Assembly: GCA_033557465.1 (NCBI GenBank)
Contig: CM066043.1
Location: 78,212,662 to 78,276,661 of the forward strand
DNA length: 64,000 nucleotides
From: Ichthyophis bannanicus
Taxonomy: Eukaryota > Chordata > Amphibia > Gymnophiona > Ichthyophiidae
Reading direction: 5' to 3'
Shown here: positions 43,829 through 54,986 of the stretch, piece by piece
Numbering within the stretch: position 1 is the stretch's first letter
Layout: each line of letters opens with the position of its first letter
Program-made: the position numbers and the translations under genes
The notes under the pieces: generated by a model
What the model was told of the DNA's origin: nothing
The model's input: only the letters and a program-made list of their open reading frames with translations
Databases searched by the model: none

Positions 43829-45554
43829 GCATCATATGAGGTCTGACCACTGTGGCGCTGCGCCCCGACTAGGCGGTCACCTATAGGCTGCAGCGTGCCA
43901 CCCCATAACATTTATTTTGCTCCATCTTAAGAGCTAGGACTTCTGACGTTGTAGTTGTGGGTCAAGAAGACAGTCTGAGTGGGTTTTGGCAAACACAGGA
44001 AATTTATTTATTTATTTTTTTGACAAGACTTTGCAAACAACTTTCGTGTATAGCATTTGAACAGGACAACTCAAAAAGGATATTTTCTCCAATTAGAATT
44101 ATCGTACAAAACAATGTCCTGGTAGTGCTCAAGAATAAACTTGTTTCACGTATAACAAACAGTAATTGCTTCTTCAAATGCCAGGGTTAAAACTTAGCGC
44201 TCACTGGTTCCTAGTGCCTTCAGTAAAGATATCAGCTTCTTTTAAACTGTGCAAGCTTAAAACAAGGTTCCTTCTTCCTGTTTCTATTATCCACAGAATA
44301 ACAGCTTCTTAAGACATTCAGTTTACACTTAGGCACTTCAGTTTAGCTCTAACAATGGCAATCCCTTTTCTTTCCAAGGTTTTCCAGCGCTCAGAACAAC
44401 AAGGTTTTTTCTAGGCTAAACCGGTTCCGGTTTTCTCTGAGCTTAAACCTCTTGGCCTTCTTTTACTCTGATGCTAGACAAAGAGAGCAATCCATTAAAC
44501 TATCACCAGAGTCCTGTTCCCTCTCACAGGGCTCCATGTCCATACTTTCACAAACAGAGTCACATTCCTCTGGGCTTGGAACTTGCTCTGTGCACGCAGG
44601 CTTGACTTCTTTTAAAAGCTTAAACAGTTTGTTCCACTGAGACTTCTGTCTCCCCTCTGAGTTCCTAGGGTGACTGCAAGGCTTCCTGTCTCTGAATAAA
44701 ATATCCAAAAGCTCTGACTGCCTGACCTTGCTTGTGGTAACACTCTGCCTTACAGGCTTTAAAAGGGGTAAAACTTTTCTCTTGGAATCTTCTAGTGCTG
44801 CTCCTCTAACAGGGCTATAACCTTCAGTTTCCCCAGGAGTATCCCTCCTACCTTCAAACTGGGCTGTAAACCTCTCACGGCAGGGGCTCCTCTCTGGAGT
44901 GCAGTCTTCTGAACAAAAGCTGCTCTGAGAGCTTCTCCGGTGTCTGTTCCTAGACACTCTCTGCCTTTGACGCCTGAAGTTTGAGTTCTCCTTAGTCTGC
45001 TGTGTATATTCCCTTTTCACATTGCCTGTAATTTGCTTCCTCAGCCCCTCTCTGCTGGACGGCTCGAGACTGGCTCTGTCTCCAGTCCTGTGCCTGCTAC
45101 GGTGGCTGGCTTTGTTCCCGTCTCTGAGACTAGCTGGTTCTGTTCCCTTCTCCTCCACTCTGGCTTTGGCCGTGGCTTTCTCTGAGACTGTGTTTCCTGC
45201 TCTCCGTGAGCCTGTCTCTGTATCTGGAACTAGAACTAGAACAAGAACTGGAACTGGAATTGGAACACCTCCGCCTGCTTCTTCTTCCCTCCTTCCTGCT
45301 CCCTCTTCCTGAGAGCTTAAATGTGTTTGAGTGTCTTCCTTTTCCTGGCTCCTCCCCTAGGTGCCTCCCATCTCCACCCTGCGTTGCCATGGAGCCTGGG
45401 TGTGGCCTGAACTCAATAGTTCTGAATGTGTGGTTATTTCCTCTACCTGCATTCTGATACATGTGCTTAGCTGAGGGATTCCTCTGCCTAGAAGAAAAAG
45501 TTATTTTTCCAGGTATTTTCCTAGGCTCTAGTGCAGCCTCGTCACCACATCACA
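43829..45554 (-). mobile_element. LTR-like coding unit, copy C
   Basis: In minus orientation it starts TGTGATGTGGTGACG (right edge certain). A TACA flank occurs at 43825-43828 and 45555-45558, with the shared word TACAGCA at both sides. The left terminus is not a clean TGTCA, so the 3' end is less certain. A TATA-like TTTAAGC lies at about +235, and AATAAATAAATAAA near +1555. The unit separates CpG-rich DNA from the Myb-like start at 45568. Confidence 0.72.
44463..45462 (-). pseudogene. Unit C protein: Arg/Ser-rich, MDCS tail
   Basis: Two overlapping frames, with one frameshift near 45130-45160, cover the unit. The first is extremely Arg/Ser-rich, with a run of Ser and Cys (SNSSSSSCSSSSSRYRDR). 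The second ends with LLDILFRDRKPCSHPRNSE, QWNKLFKLLKEVKP and the family tail ESMDMEP ... SLMDCSLCLASE. The WNKLFKLLKE segment aligns by eye with copy G (WNQFQEFLKERK). Unknown function; low complexity limits comparison. Confidence 0.55.
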
Positions 45555-45567
45555 TACAGCAGAAAAG

Positions 45568-45792
45568 ATGGCTGCCAGCTCGAGAAAGCCTGCATTCACC
45601 AATGCAGACCTGTATCTTCTGGCAGAATTAATCTGCCTCTGCCAGGAGCGCCTCTTTCCTGGCTCCTCTCGTAGGCAGGACCTAAACAGAGTTAGGAGGG
45701 CCTGGGTGCGCCTCACCAGGCATTACAATAGAGGCTCAGACTACCCACCTGAGGTACCTGCATGGGGACAGGCACCCAAACCTAGGACGTAA
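45568..45792 (+). pseudogene. Myb/SANT-like N-terminal fragment of a Harbinger accessory protein
   Basis: A 74-codon frame starts at an ATG and reads KPAFTNADLYLLAELICLC, then RLFPGSSRRQDLNRVRRAWV. Its pattern (F-T-x-x-E/D-L-x-L-L ... LF ... R-AW) matches the start of the Myb-like protein at 51.9 kb (HFTQEENDLLLASILERF ... TRTRAWTEV) and of Myb-like accessory proteins of PIF/Harbinger transposons. The recognition helix part is missing before the stop. GTAAGC at about 45816 could be a donor. Confidence 0.5.
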
Positions 45793-46020
45793 AAAAGAAA
45801 ACCTGGTAAGCAAAACACATATCAGACATGCACACCAAGGGAAAGGCAGGTGGCAGTGTGTCCAAATGGGATTAATGTTCCTCCCCCCCCTCCCCCCGCC
45901 TCGATGCTAACAGATCCACCCTGTCCCTAGGGGGTCGCAGAATCCATTACAGAGATGTCTTATCCATCACAATGCTAGGGTATTTGGCCCTGTTGCAGTG
46001 TCACTGATGTGCCCTATCCC

Positions 46021-46204
46021 CAGGATGCCCCAGGCCCACTACTGAGGCCCACTATTCATCCTGGTGCTATGGTACCTGCTCATGGTTATGTTGCACAGGT
46101 CTGCTATATCCCCAGGATGCTGTAGGCCCCACTGCACAGATCTATTATCCATCCTGGTGTTATGGTACCTGCCCCTGTGTAGGTTATAAAGGTCTGCTAT
46201 ATAC
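46021..46204 (+). repeat. 93-bp tandem array, left part
   Basis: Two diverged units of the array that continues at 47516. CAGGATGC occurs at 46021 and 46113. The array is interrupted by LTR-like unit D after ATAC at 46201-46204. Confidence 0.88.
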
Positions 46205-47515
46205 TGTCACCACATGGCCAGACCTCCGCTTAGGGAGCAGAGGGTTGGTCTGCCATGATAATTTCTCTATGCAGAAAGTGAGACTACAGCTGTGGCTTTT
46301 GCAAGGCCTCTTGGGAATTGTAGTCCCTTTTAAAGCTCTCTGATAAAGAAGCAATTGTAGTCCGAGTGTTTAAGGCAAAATGACAAGGATTTATTCCCCT
46401 TACAAATAGAACTTTGGTGCAGAACAAAAATAGGACAGTTTCCAGGAGTTTAGCATGAGGATTATATACAATAACTAAGGTAATTGCTTCTTCACTCTCT
46501 GGTCCCAAAACAATGCAGTGCTTGTTGCAAGTACAAAAAGGAAAACAAACAGCTTCTCGTAGCAAAGCAAAACAGTTCCTTTTTCTTGGCTGTGTCTCAG
46601 CACTTTTACTTCAAGGTTTAACACAGAGACTCAATGTTGTCAGCCAAACAAAGCGTGCAATCCATCTGCATATCTGCTACGTCATCAACATTAGAGTCTA
46701 TCTGCATATCTTCTGCTTCAGGATTAACAGCGTTTCTCTGCAAACTGTTACTATGGGATTTCAGATAACTTCCCTCTATAAGCCCAGGTGTTTTCCCTTT
46801 ACACACCTCAAAACAGTAAGGGTTTAAAATACCTGTTGCCCTGGAGTTTCTTCTTTGGCTCTCCTCTAATTCTTGGCAGCAATAAGGAAATGCTTTTTGT
46901 GCTGGGCTCCCACCTGTGCAAACTGTGAAGGTTTCCTTCTGACCGAAGGGTTCCCTGCTCTCTCCACTCCAGCCAATTCCTGGTCACAGGGCGTTCCTTC
47001 CCTCCTCTTAGTCTGCTGGCTTTTCTCCCAGACCTGTAGGTAATTTCTTTACCCGGTATCCAACTCTCTGGAGCTTCTGAGCCTCTCCCAGCACGTCTTA
47101 CAGGAGTTCTCTCCTCTCTCCTGTCTTTGCTGTCCAGGACTCCTCTTTCTCTGCTGCCATGGCGTCAACTGCCATCCGAACTGCAATTACCACTCCAGCC
47201 TGTACTCAGGCCTGCTTCTCCTTCTCCTCCAGTTCCCAATCTGAATCCTAATCTGCTCCTGGGAGCTAATGACAAGGTTTTATAATTCTGTTCCCCTGGG
47301 CTTGGCTCTGCCCTCAACCTGAACAGGTGTGATTGATCAAGCTCTAAGCTTGCTGCTGCGTCAGAGCTTGGGCGTGTCAGTACAGCTCCTGACTTTCTCT
47401 GTTTACCTTTTCTTTGTAAACAGTGAGCCATGTGTTCTAGCTACCTGTCAGTTTTAAAGGTGGAATCTTCCTTTCTCTCTATTTCCATGGGCTCCATAGG
47501 GGTCTCTACATCACA
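46205..47515 (-). mobile_element. LTR-like coding unit, copy D
   Basis: In minus orientation it starts TGTGATGTAGAGACCCC and ends GGCCATGTGGTGACA. ATAC is duplicated at 46201-46204 and 47516-47519. It is 1311 bp. TATAAAA lies at about +235 and AATAAA at about +1125. It sits inside one unit of the 93-bp array, which resumes immediately on the other side. Confidence 0.92.
46618..47506 (-). pseudogene. Unit D protein remnants with MDCT tail
   Basis: Near the 5' end TPMEPMEIERKEDS follows the unit start directly and offers ATGs within about 30 bases of the terminus. A frame to 47165 follows with no recognised fold. The tail at 46618-46806 reads NPEAEDMQIDSNVDDVADMQ, then MDCTLCLADN and a stop, the clearest example of the family tail. 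Frames between are broken. Confidence 0.55.
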
Positions 47516-48370
47516 ATACCCAGGATGCTGCAGGCCTCACTACAGTGGCCCACTATTCATCCTGGTGTTATGGTACCTGCTCCTGGTTACGTTGCACAGG
47601 TCTGCTATATCCCCAGGATGCTGCAGGCCTCACTATAGTGGCCCACTATTCATTCTGGTGTTATGGTACCTGCTCCTGGTTACGTTGCACAGGTCTGCTA
47701 TATCCCCAGGATGCTGCAGGCCTCACTACAGAGGTCTATTATCCATCCTGGTGTTATGGTACCTGCTACTGTGTAGGTTATGCAGGTCTGCTATATCCCC
47801 AGGATGCTGCAGGCCCCACTGCAGAAGTCTATTATCCATCCTGGTGTTATGGTACCTGCCCCTGTGTAGGTCATAAAAGTCTGCTATATCCCCAGAATGC
47901 TGCAGGCCTCACTACAGTGGCCCACTATTCATCCTGGTGTTATGGTACCTGCTCCTGGTTATGTTGCACAGGTCTGCTATATCCCCAGGATGCTGTAGGC
48001 CCCACTGCAGAGGTCTATTATCCATCCTGGTGTTATGGTACCTGCCCCTGTGTAGGTCATAAAGGTCTGCTATATCCCCAGGATGCTGCAGGCCTCACTA
48101 CAGTGGCCCAGTATTCATCCTGGTGTTATGGTACCTGCTCCCGGTTACGTTGCACAGGTCTGCTATATCCCCAGGATGCTGCAGGCCTCACTACAGTGAC
48201 CCATTATTCATCCTGGTGTTATGGTACCTGCTCCTGGTAACATTGCTCAGGTCTGCTATATCCCCAAGATGCTACAGGCCTCACTACAGAGGTCTATTAT
48301 CCATCCTGGTGTTATGGTACCTGCCCCTGTGTAGGTTATAAAGGTCTGCTATATCCCCAGGATGCTTCAG
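47516..48370 (+). repeat. 93-bp tandem array, right part
   Basis: CAGGATGCT occurs at 47521, 47614, 47707, 47800 and on to 48358 at exact 93-base steps. At least nine units are present. Two unit types mix: one with CTCCTGGTTACGTTGCACAG and GTGGCCCACTATTCATCC, the other with CCCCTGTGTAGGT and GAGGTCTATTATCCATCC. As 93 is divisible by three, long open frames arise in the array; I consider them a by-product. Confidence 0.95.
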
Positions 48371-48577
48371 GACCCACTGTGGGCCGGTGTGTGGGTGGGG
48401 GTGGCATGGTAGCTGGTGCGACCCATGGTAACTCCAGCTAGGGGGGGCGACACAGGCTGTCCGTGGTGATGGCATGGGTTTGTCCCCGGGGTGGCCACGG
48501 GTGGGACAGGGCATACATTGGGCTCCCACAATAGACACACAACACGTGACTTCCGGCAATGCTGCATGTGCAGCCAT

Positions 48578-51500
48578 TTATTTTCCACGTGCACGGCTGC
48601 ACCTTGTGCGGCCCCTCCCAACCCATGGTGCAGGTGCCATGGCTGGCGCTGCTGCTGCTGCTGCTGATAGCGGGCATTGTTGTCCTGAGGGGGTCCACCG
48701 GCCAGCCGACAATAGCTCAGTGCTGGCAGCTATGGCCCGCGCTGATGCGGCCAGGCCCCACATCTCTCTGCGGATCCCCTCCACAGTGTGGCGCATGCGG
48801 CGCGCCTCATGCTGCTGCCATCGCTGCTCACAGAAGACCACACGAAGCACATGCCATACACCTGTGGAGGGAGACAAGTTGTGCACCATGAGACATGGTT
48901 GCACCTGCCACCTGCACACAGGCAACATCATATGACCACTGTTGGACACTCACCCTCTGCATCACCGTGTGCCGCCTTGGAGTGCGCCCACATCTCCCCT
49001 ATGACCTCCACCAGGGCAGACCGCGCATCCCGTGTGGTCTGCTGAGGGGCAGCAGGCACAGCTTCCCCGGTCGCTGTGGTGGCAGATGGTACGCTGTCTT
49101 TGGCCGGCCCCTGGCTCAGCCCACTGTTGCCCTCCAGGGGTGTTGCTGGACCCCCCACCCCCATGTGTCCCACATTTGTCTCTCCAGGTGGCACCGCCTC
49201 CGGCCCAGCATCATCATGGGGCCACGGCCCGGGGTCCGTGTGCTCCGCCCCCTCAATGGCATGTATGACACCTGTGGGGGAACAGGTTGCACAGCTCAGA
49301 TGGGGCATGGCTGCCTGCCTGTCTCTGTCACACCCTTTATCTATGTGCCATGTAAGGCGCAGGGCACCCTGGTCAGTATGCGGGTACCCCGGCTGCATAC
49401 GTGTGCCCATGGACATCACCTATGCAGGGATGTGTGTGGTACCATCCCATGTCCGTGCCTCAGTTGACTGTGGCGGGCTAACAGTGACTGTGTGTGCATG
49501 TGACTGGGGGCACCCCACATGGCCAGGCATGGTTGGTGGGATGGGGCCGGGGTGCTGTGCCAGTGCAGCCAGGGACAGGTGTGCCCTGTGGTGGCGGGGA
49601 TATGAGTGCAGTGCATGGGTCGGGGTGGGGTGGCCCTGTGGCGGTGCGACCGGCGGCGGTCTGTGGGTGGCTGCTCATAGCTGGCGCATATGTGGGCTGC
49701 ACGGGTCTGTGTTGGGGCCCATATGCCCCCCAGTGGCACCGCCCCTTGTACAGTGGTGCCCCCTGTGTTCTGCGTCTGACATTGGGGGGCCATTTCCCCC
49801 CCCCCCCCCGTGCATGCAGCCACCCGCCCTTGCACCCAGCACCTATGGCACACACAGGTGCTTTGCCCTCCATCTCCCTGTGTAGCCACCCATGTGGCCC
49901 TGCTGTCCTCGCCAGCCCTGCACTGTGTCCCCACAACACATTGTCACCCAATGCTGCTACCATGGGCCTGACCCCCCCACCCCTGCACCCATCCACTGTG
50001 TTGTGCCGAGCCCCTGCTCCACATTGCCATGTCCAACCCCATACTGGCCCCTGCACCTACAGCTGCACCTGTGCTGCCCCACCCACTGCCCCTGTGTCTG
50101 TGCCCTCCCCTCAATCTATGGCAGCTGTGCCCTGCTTCCATGGCTCGGACCTCTCTCTGGCTGTCACCCCACCACCCCACCCTCCCTGACCCTCCATCAG
50201 TGGGGGCTATCGCCCCCGGGACTTGCCCCCCATGGGCTGCTGTCACTACCTGGGGGGGATCAGCACACAAAGCACCTGTTGCGGTTCCATGGCCCCCACC
50301 CGCCCCGTGACCCATGTGCTGTCTGGTACCATGTGTTGTGCATGCCCTACTCCTCCTGCCCCATCTCCCGGACATGATCCCCACATCTCTGCTGGCCAGA
50401 CCCAGCATGCACTGCCTGACACCCGCCGGCCCCTTGACGGGTCTGCACATGGTTCCGCGCTATGTCCTCGGGTCCCTGCATTCACCCGCACCCCCCGTTC
50501 CCCTGGCCGGGGTGTTGGTGTCGGGCCCAGCACCCCCTACCCCCCACATGCCCGGCCGGCCCCCCCTTTTGTCCCTGTACCAGCACCTCCACCATTGGCT
50601 GCTCCATCCAATGGTGGACCCCCTCCGCCCACCCCCCACTGAATGGGTACATCCTTGTGCCCGTGTTCTTGACTAGGTGTATGGCTCTATACTGTCCTCG
50701 GTGGCCCCACACCCCTACGCCACGCTATTCCTGTGTGTGTACCTGTCGCTGAACCCCCACTGCTATGCCATCTCCAGGGGGTTTGGCCCCATGGCTCTGT
50801 TTGAGGCCTGCTCGTCCCACCCTGTTATTACGGTCCCTTGGTGCACTACTGATGCCCATGTGTGCAGTGGCGGTCTGTGCGCCTCGTAGGTCTATTCCTG
50901 TCCACGCCCCTTTTGGCAATTCAAATGGCTGCCAGCCCGTGGATGGGTGTGTGGGATCCCTGGACCTGGCCATGTGCCATTGCAGGACCCTTCTGGGATT
51001 GGCAGGTGCCCAGGGGTGGCAGTGCATGTTGGCCAGTGGTGTGCTGGGCCACATGGTGTGGTGTGGGGAATATGGCGGGGGGGGTGGGATGGTGACCTCC
51101 ATTGGGCCAGGTTCCGGCCCCTGCATGTGTGGGGTCTGCATGCGGTGACCTACGCAGTGCATGGCTGACAGGGGGCTGTGGTCCAGGAGCAGTGTGAGGA
51201 TGGTGCACCTTGTGTGAGCCATGCCATATTTTGCATGGGACTGGCTGGTGTCATGCATTTTTGTATGCCACTGGCATGGACACCCCCCACCCACCCCGCA
51301 CCCCTGCATCCATCCCTGCACTCGCTTGTTTATGGTCTGTCCCCGGTACACCTCTCTCCATCTTACCTGCATGAGGGTGTGCTGTATCCAGCGCAGGGGG
51401 TAGGCCATGTATATACATGGGCCTGAGTCTGTCCGCTAGGCACTGCTCCAGGCTGCTCAGGGTGGCCCCCTGTGCTGGGACCCCGCCAGTGCTCTGTGCA

Positions 51501-51985
51501 CTGTGCCTCTCCCGAGTGAGTTGGGTATGTATGTTGCATTTGATGTCACAATACCATTTGCGTAGACTTTCAATGTCACGATGTGGGCCCCCTGCTGCCG
51601 CCACCTCAGCCTGTACCTCAGTCCATGCTCTTGTGCGGGTGGCAATGGTGGTGGTTGTGCTCATCCTTCCAAACAGCACCTCAAACCTCTCGAGGATGCT
51701 GGCCAGTAGGAGGTCATTCTCCTCCTGGGTGAAGTGGACCGCCCTTCTCCTGGCATCCTCAGCCACTGGCGTCCTGTGGCGCTTCTGCCCTGGCACACCT
51801 CCAGGATGGTCTGGGGGCTGGTGCATGGCCCCAGATGGGCCTGCCCCCTCACTCTCCAGGTTTGCATCTGTGGTGGCCACTGGTGGTTGTTGGCTGCGTT
51901 CCCCTACTGCCTCATGGCTGCCTCCTGCCTTGTCCTCCATGCTATGGTAATTTGTCTTTACCATAGCCCTTGCCATTCTGGGCAT
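48578..51985 (-). CDS. Myb/SANT-like accessory protein of PIF/Harbinger, three exons
   Basis: Exon 1 is 51985-51367 (ends CATGCAG before GTAAGA), exon 2 is 49271-48954 (after CCCCCACAG, before GTGAGTG) and exon 3 is 48861-48578 (after CCCTCCACAG). All three are phase-compatible and sum to 1221 bases, a 406-residue protein without a stop. Exon 1 has a basic patch (GQKRHRTPVAEDARRR), then the Myb-like domain HFTQEENDLLLASILERF ... TRTRAWTEVQAEV ... LRKWYCDIK. Exon 2 is Pro/Gly/Thr-rich. Exon 3 has a helical, charged stretch (CEQRWQQHEARRMRH) typical of the C-terminus. In Harbinger elements this partner binds the DNA ends and brings the transposase to the nucleus. It is divergent to the transposase at 54 kb. 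The splice model is by eye; the start Met could be any of several early ones. Confidence 0.72.
50239..50610 (+). repeat. Segment shared with the transposase gene (copy 1)
   Basis: From GTCACTACCTGGGGGG to TTGGCTGCTCCATCC this stretch is nearly identical to 54637-54986 plus 55588-55602. It lies in intron 1 of the Myb-like gene. Just upstream, GTGGGGGCTATCGC faintly matches the transposase GATGGGAGCTATTGATTGC, suggesting derivation from the transposase gene. It ends beside the inverted pair CCACCATTGG ... CCAATGGTGG. Confidence 0.85.
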
Positions 51986-51999
51986 GTTGCCCAGTTATG

Positions 52000-52600
52000 T
52001 ACCTTGGGTGTGGCCCTACGCATGTTCCACATGGGCGTTATGTGCATGCGCAGTAGCGCGGGTAACCTTTTGTTCCACGTGTACATACTCGCCTTACGTA
52101 CGACGTATCCTCACGTGCACTAGGCGCGCGACGCACTATCCCTACGCTCTACGTCCTCAGATGTGTCCTTGTGTCTGCTGTTGGTGTGCACTGCAATACA
52201 CACACCGTTTATCCTCCGGCGTTGTTCATGCTTCATGCATGCACACTCTGTTGGGTCTCATTCCTTTCACTGTTCAGGAGCATTCCGACATGCCTAGGTA
52301 GGTCATGATACGTGTCTGCACACACTACTCTGCATCGGACGTACGTGTACTCATGACGCCACCGCGCGTTGGAACGCGCCTTCTGTTCTGCTCTCATATC
52401 CGTGTCTGGGTGGGGCACGTAATTCAGGGCGTCAGAGAACGTGCATTTCTGTGCGCGTTATGCTTCCGTATGTGCAGGGTGTTGTCACATGCTGTTGATG
52501 GTGTATGTCCCAGCATCAACAGGTGTGTAGGGTTTGCTCTGATTACTTGCTGCACCCCACACCCTATTTAACATCTACTTGTGCTCCATCCTATGTCTAT
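52000..52600. promoter_or_regulatory. CpG-rich divergent spacer of the Harbinger element
   Basis: Between the start of the Myb-like gene (minus) and the transposase side (plus) lies a CpG-dense stretch with many ACGT, TACG and GCGC words, strongest at 52040-52200 and 52310-52450. CpG is scarce elsewhere in the LINE-rich parts. The position suggests a bidirectional promoter. An ATG at about 52602 opens a 21-codon frame (MAQIVNAG) ending before unit E. Promoter role is inference. Confidence 0.5.
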
Positions 52601-52692
52601 CATGGCTCAGATAGTGAATGCGGGTTGTGCGGTGTGTCGCGGGCCCTCTGGGTGCACCTACCGGTGAGATCAGGTATTGCACTGGGCCTCAG

Positions 52693-54047
52693 TGTAACTG
52701 GCCTCCTGGTAGTTGTAGCTGCTGCCAGTTACCAAAAATAGTTGTGGACAACCGATATAAGGTAAACAGGGCTTTATTTCCCTTTCCCAATTAGGATATT
52801 TCAATATGTACAAAAACAAAACATAACCCTTCTTGGGTAAAACAGAAAGAAAACTGCAACACAAAAATGGCTTTCTTTCAGCTTCTAAACAACAGAAATA
52901 TATTTTAAACACAGACCTGTAGCCACAAAGAATAAGGCTTTCTCTTCACCTTGTTAGGCTGCTTATTCTTCTCTATCTTAGGGAGATTATATTATCTGCC
53001 AGAGACAGGCTACAATCCATTTCTTCAATATGCTCTTCAATCACAGAGGCTTCACATTGCATCGGCTCCTCAATAGGAATTAATACCTCTTTACTTTCTC
53101 CCTGTGTGGGCTTGGCAAACAGTCCGTCCTGGCTGTGACGTAGTTCTTTTTCACTAAAGGAAAACTGTTTGTTCCTACCACAATTACTGCTGTTTTGGTA
53201 GTAGGAGCCTCCCCTCTGCTGACCTCTGTTTGGCAGGCTATAGAATTCCCCTGCCCATCTATTAGGAAGAATTACTCCTGCTCTGAGCTCTGCTCTGTTC
53301 AGGAACCTGGAGCCAGCTGGAACGTCTGACGGCAGCCCTTCTGAAACTCTGTTTCACGTACCTTTCAGAGTGTTCTACTTCTGCAGGTAACAAGCCCTTC
53401 CTTAGTTTATTATAAGGGTACTGGAGTTTCTCTGCTCCCCTTAGGCTGGCTTTGGAGGTCTTCTGGACTTTCACAAACTGTCCCTTATCTCCAAGCTCTG
53501 AACTCCCCCTTTTTGGACTGGAATAAAACTTCCTGGCTTGTACCTTTTTTCTTCTGTCTCTGCTCCAATCTGGGCTGTTACATCCACTCTCACTCTCTGT
53601 GTCAAGCTGTCTGTACCTTTCATTCAAGCATTCCTCGGACTCACTCAGACCTCCGTTCAAGCTTCCAATGTGGTAATTAGACACGCTCTCTTCACAGCTT
53701 CTCTCGTCCTCCTCATGCATCCAGTTCCTTCTCTGGGTTTCTCTCCAGCTCCTATCCTGGCTCTTGGCCTGGCTCTTAGGCTGTACCGTGCTCTTGAACT
53801 GCTTAACTGCTTGTGAGCTGAGTTTATCTAGGTATTTCCTAGCTGCACCACTCCCCAGCTGATTAGAGTCAGGTGAGAACCTCCTGGCTTCCCTACTGGC
53901 TGGGTGTGTCTCCCTAGCTCGTGACCTCACTTGCTTACGTTGCCCATGGCAACTTTCCACCATGTGCTTTCCCAAAACGTTATTATTTCCCTGAATTGCA
54001 CTATCCTCTGTCTCCATAGGGGTCACTAATGAGTCTGCTCTGTGACA
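52693..54047 (-). mobile_element. LTR-like coding unit, copy E
   Basis: The minus-strand unit starts TGTCACAGAGCAGACTC and then GTGACCCCTATGGAGACAG, aligning by eye with copy D (GACCCCTATGGAGCCC). It ends near CCAGGAGGCCAGTTACA. AATAAA is at about +1275. I could not find a clean 4-bp duplication, so the left end is approximate. It separates the divergent spacer from the transposase coding region. Confidence 0.75.
52973..54030 (-). pseudogene. Unit E protein: charged, MDCS tail
   Basis: A long frame open from the very 5' end (PMETEDSAIQGNN then KHMVESCHGQRKQVRSRARE) runs to a stop at 53262. It is Arg/Ser/Lys-rich with SRDRRKKVQARKFYSSPKRG and no known domain. After a frameshift the tail IPIEEPMQCEASVIEEHIEE, then MDCSLSLADNIISLR, ends at 52973. 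Copies D and E share an early ATG context (CCTATGGAG), a candidate start. Confidence 0.58.
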
Positions 54048-54636
54048 GATGGTGGCGCTGGTGGAGCTGGCAGAGCTGCGGTTGACTGAGGAGGGAGATG
54101 GTGTCTCTGGGGCTGTGGCATTGGGCATGGGTGCAGTCCCGCTGCAACTCAGACCTGCAGCTGTGAAGGATCCACAGGCAGAGGTGAGACCAGCATGGCG
54201 CCATAGGCGTGCTGAGGCACGGCCCCACCTGCCATGCCTCTACAGGCCCAGGCCCATGCTCCAGGACATACGTGAGGACCAGGTCATCTCCCTCTACCGT
54301 CTGGACACAGGGGCTATTAGGGAGCTCTATGAGGATCTATGACCTGACCTCGAGCCCCGGACTGCCCGGTCACATGCCATACCAGGATTGGCCAAGCCCC
54401 TGGCTGGCCTACATTTCTTTGCCTCTGGCTGTTTCCAATCCTCAGTGGCCGCAGTGGGCAGGATGAGCAGGCCAACGTTCTCATGCTGTCTCCACCAGGT
54501 ACTGAGGGCCATGGTCAGCCGGGTTGGGGATTACATTACGATTCCTAACAGTAGGCAACATTGGGGGGCCCTGGGCCAGGCATTCCAGGGATACCACATG
54601 TGATGGGAGCTATTGATTGCACACATGTTGCTCTGG

Positions 54637-54986
54637 TCACTACCTGGGGGGGATCAGCACACAAAGCACCTGTTGCGGTTCCATGGCCCCCACCCGCCTC
54701 GTGACCCATGCGCTGTCCGGTACCATGTGTTGTGCATGCCCTACTCCTCCTGCCCCATCTCCCGGACATGATCCCCACATCTCTGCTGGCCAGACCCAGC
54801 ATGCACTGCCTGACACCCGCCGGCCCGACGGGTCCGCACATGGTTCCGCGCTATGTCCTCGGGTCCCTGCATTCACCCGCACCCCCCGTCCCCCTGGCCG
54901 GGGTGTTGGTGTCGGGCCCAGCACCCCCTACCCCCCCACATGCTCGGCCGGCCCCCCCTTTTGGCCCTGTACCAGCACCTCCACCA
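54637..54986 (+). repeat. Segment shared with the Myb intron (copy 2)
   Basis: Near-identical to 50239-50595. Differences are few, for example CCGCCTCGTG against CCGCCCCGTG and loss of four bases in CGGCCCGACGG. It lies between the first-Asp exon and the NRK exon of the transposase. TACCAG near its end could serve as an acceptor, so it might be an unusual intron, but no good donor is seen. Confidence 0.85.

Noticed and set aside
47430..48341. Open frames of 148 and 231 codons
   Set aside because: They are produced by the 93-bp array whose unit length is a multiple of three; no domain and no upstream start context.
46021..48370. CRISPR-like regular repeats
   Set aside because: Units are contiguous 93-bp tandem repeats without unique spacers, in a vertebrate genome context.
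48371..51200. Many long overlapping frames on both strands in C/G-rich DNA
   Set aside because: High GC lowers stop frequency. Only the minus-strand exons with splice sites and Myb-like motifs are supported; the rest have no family signal.
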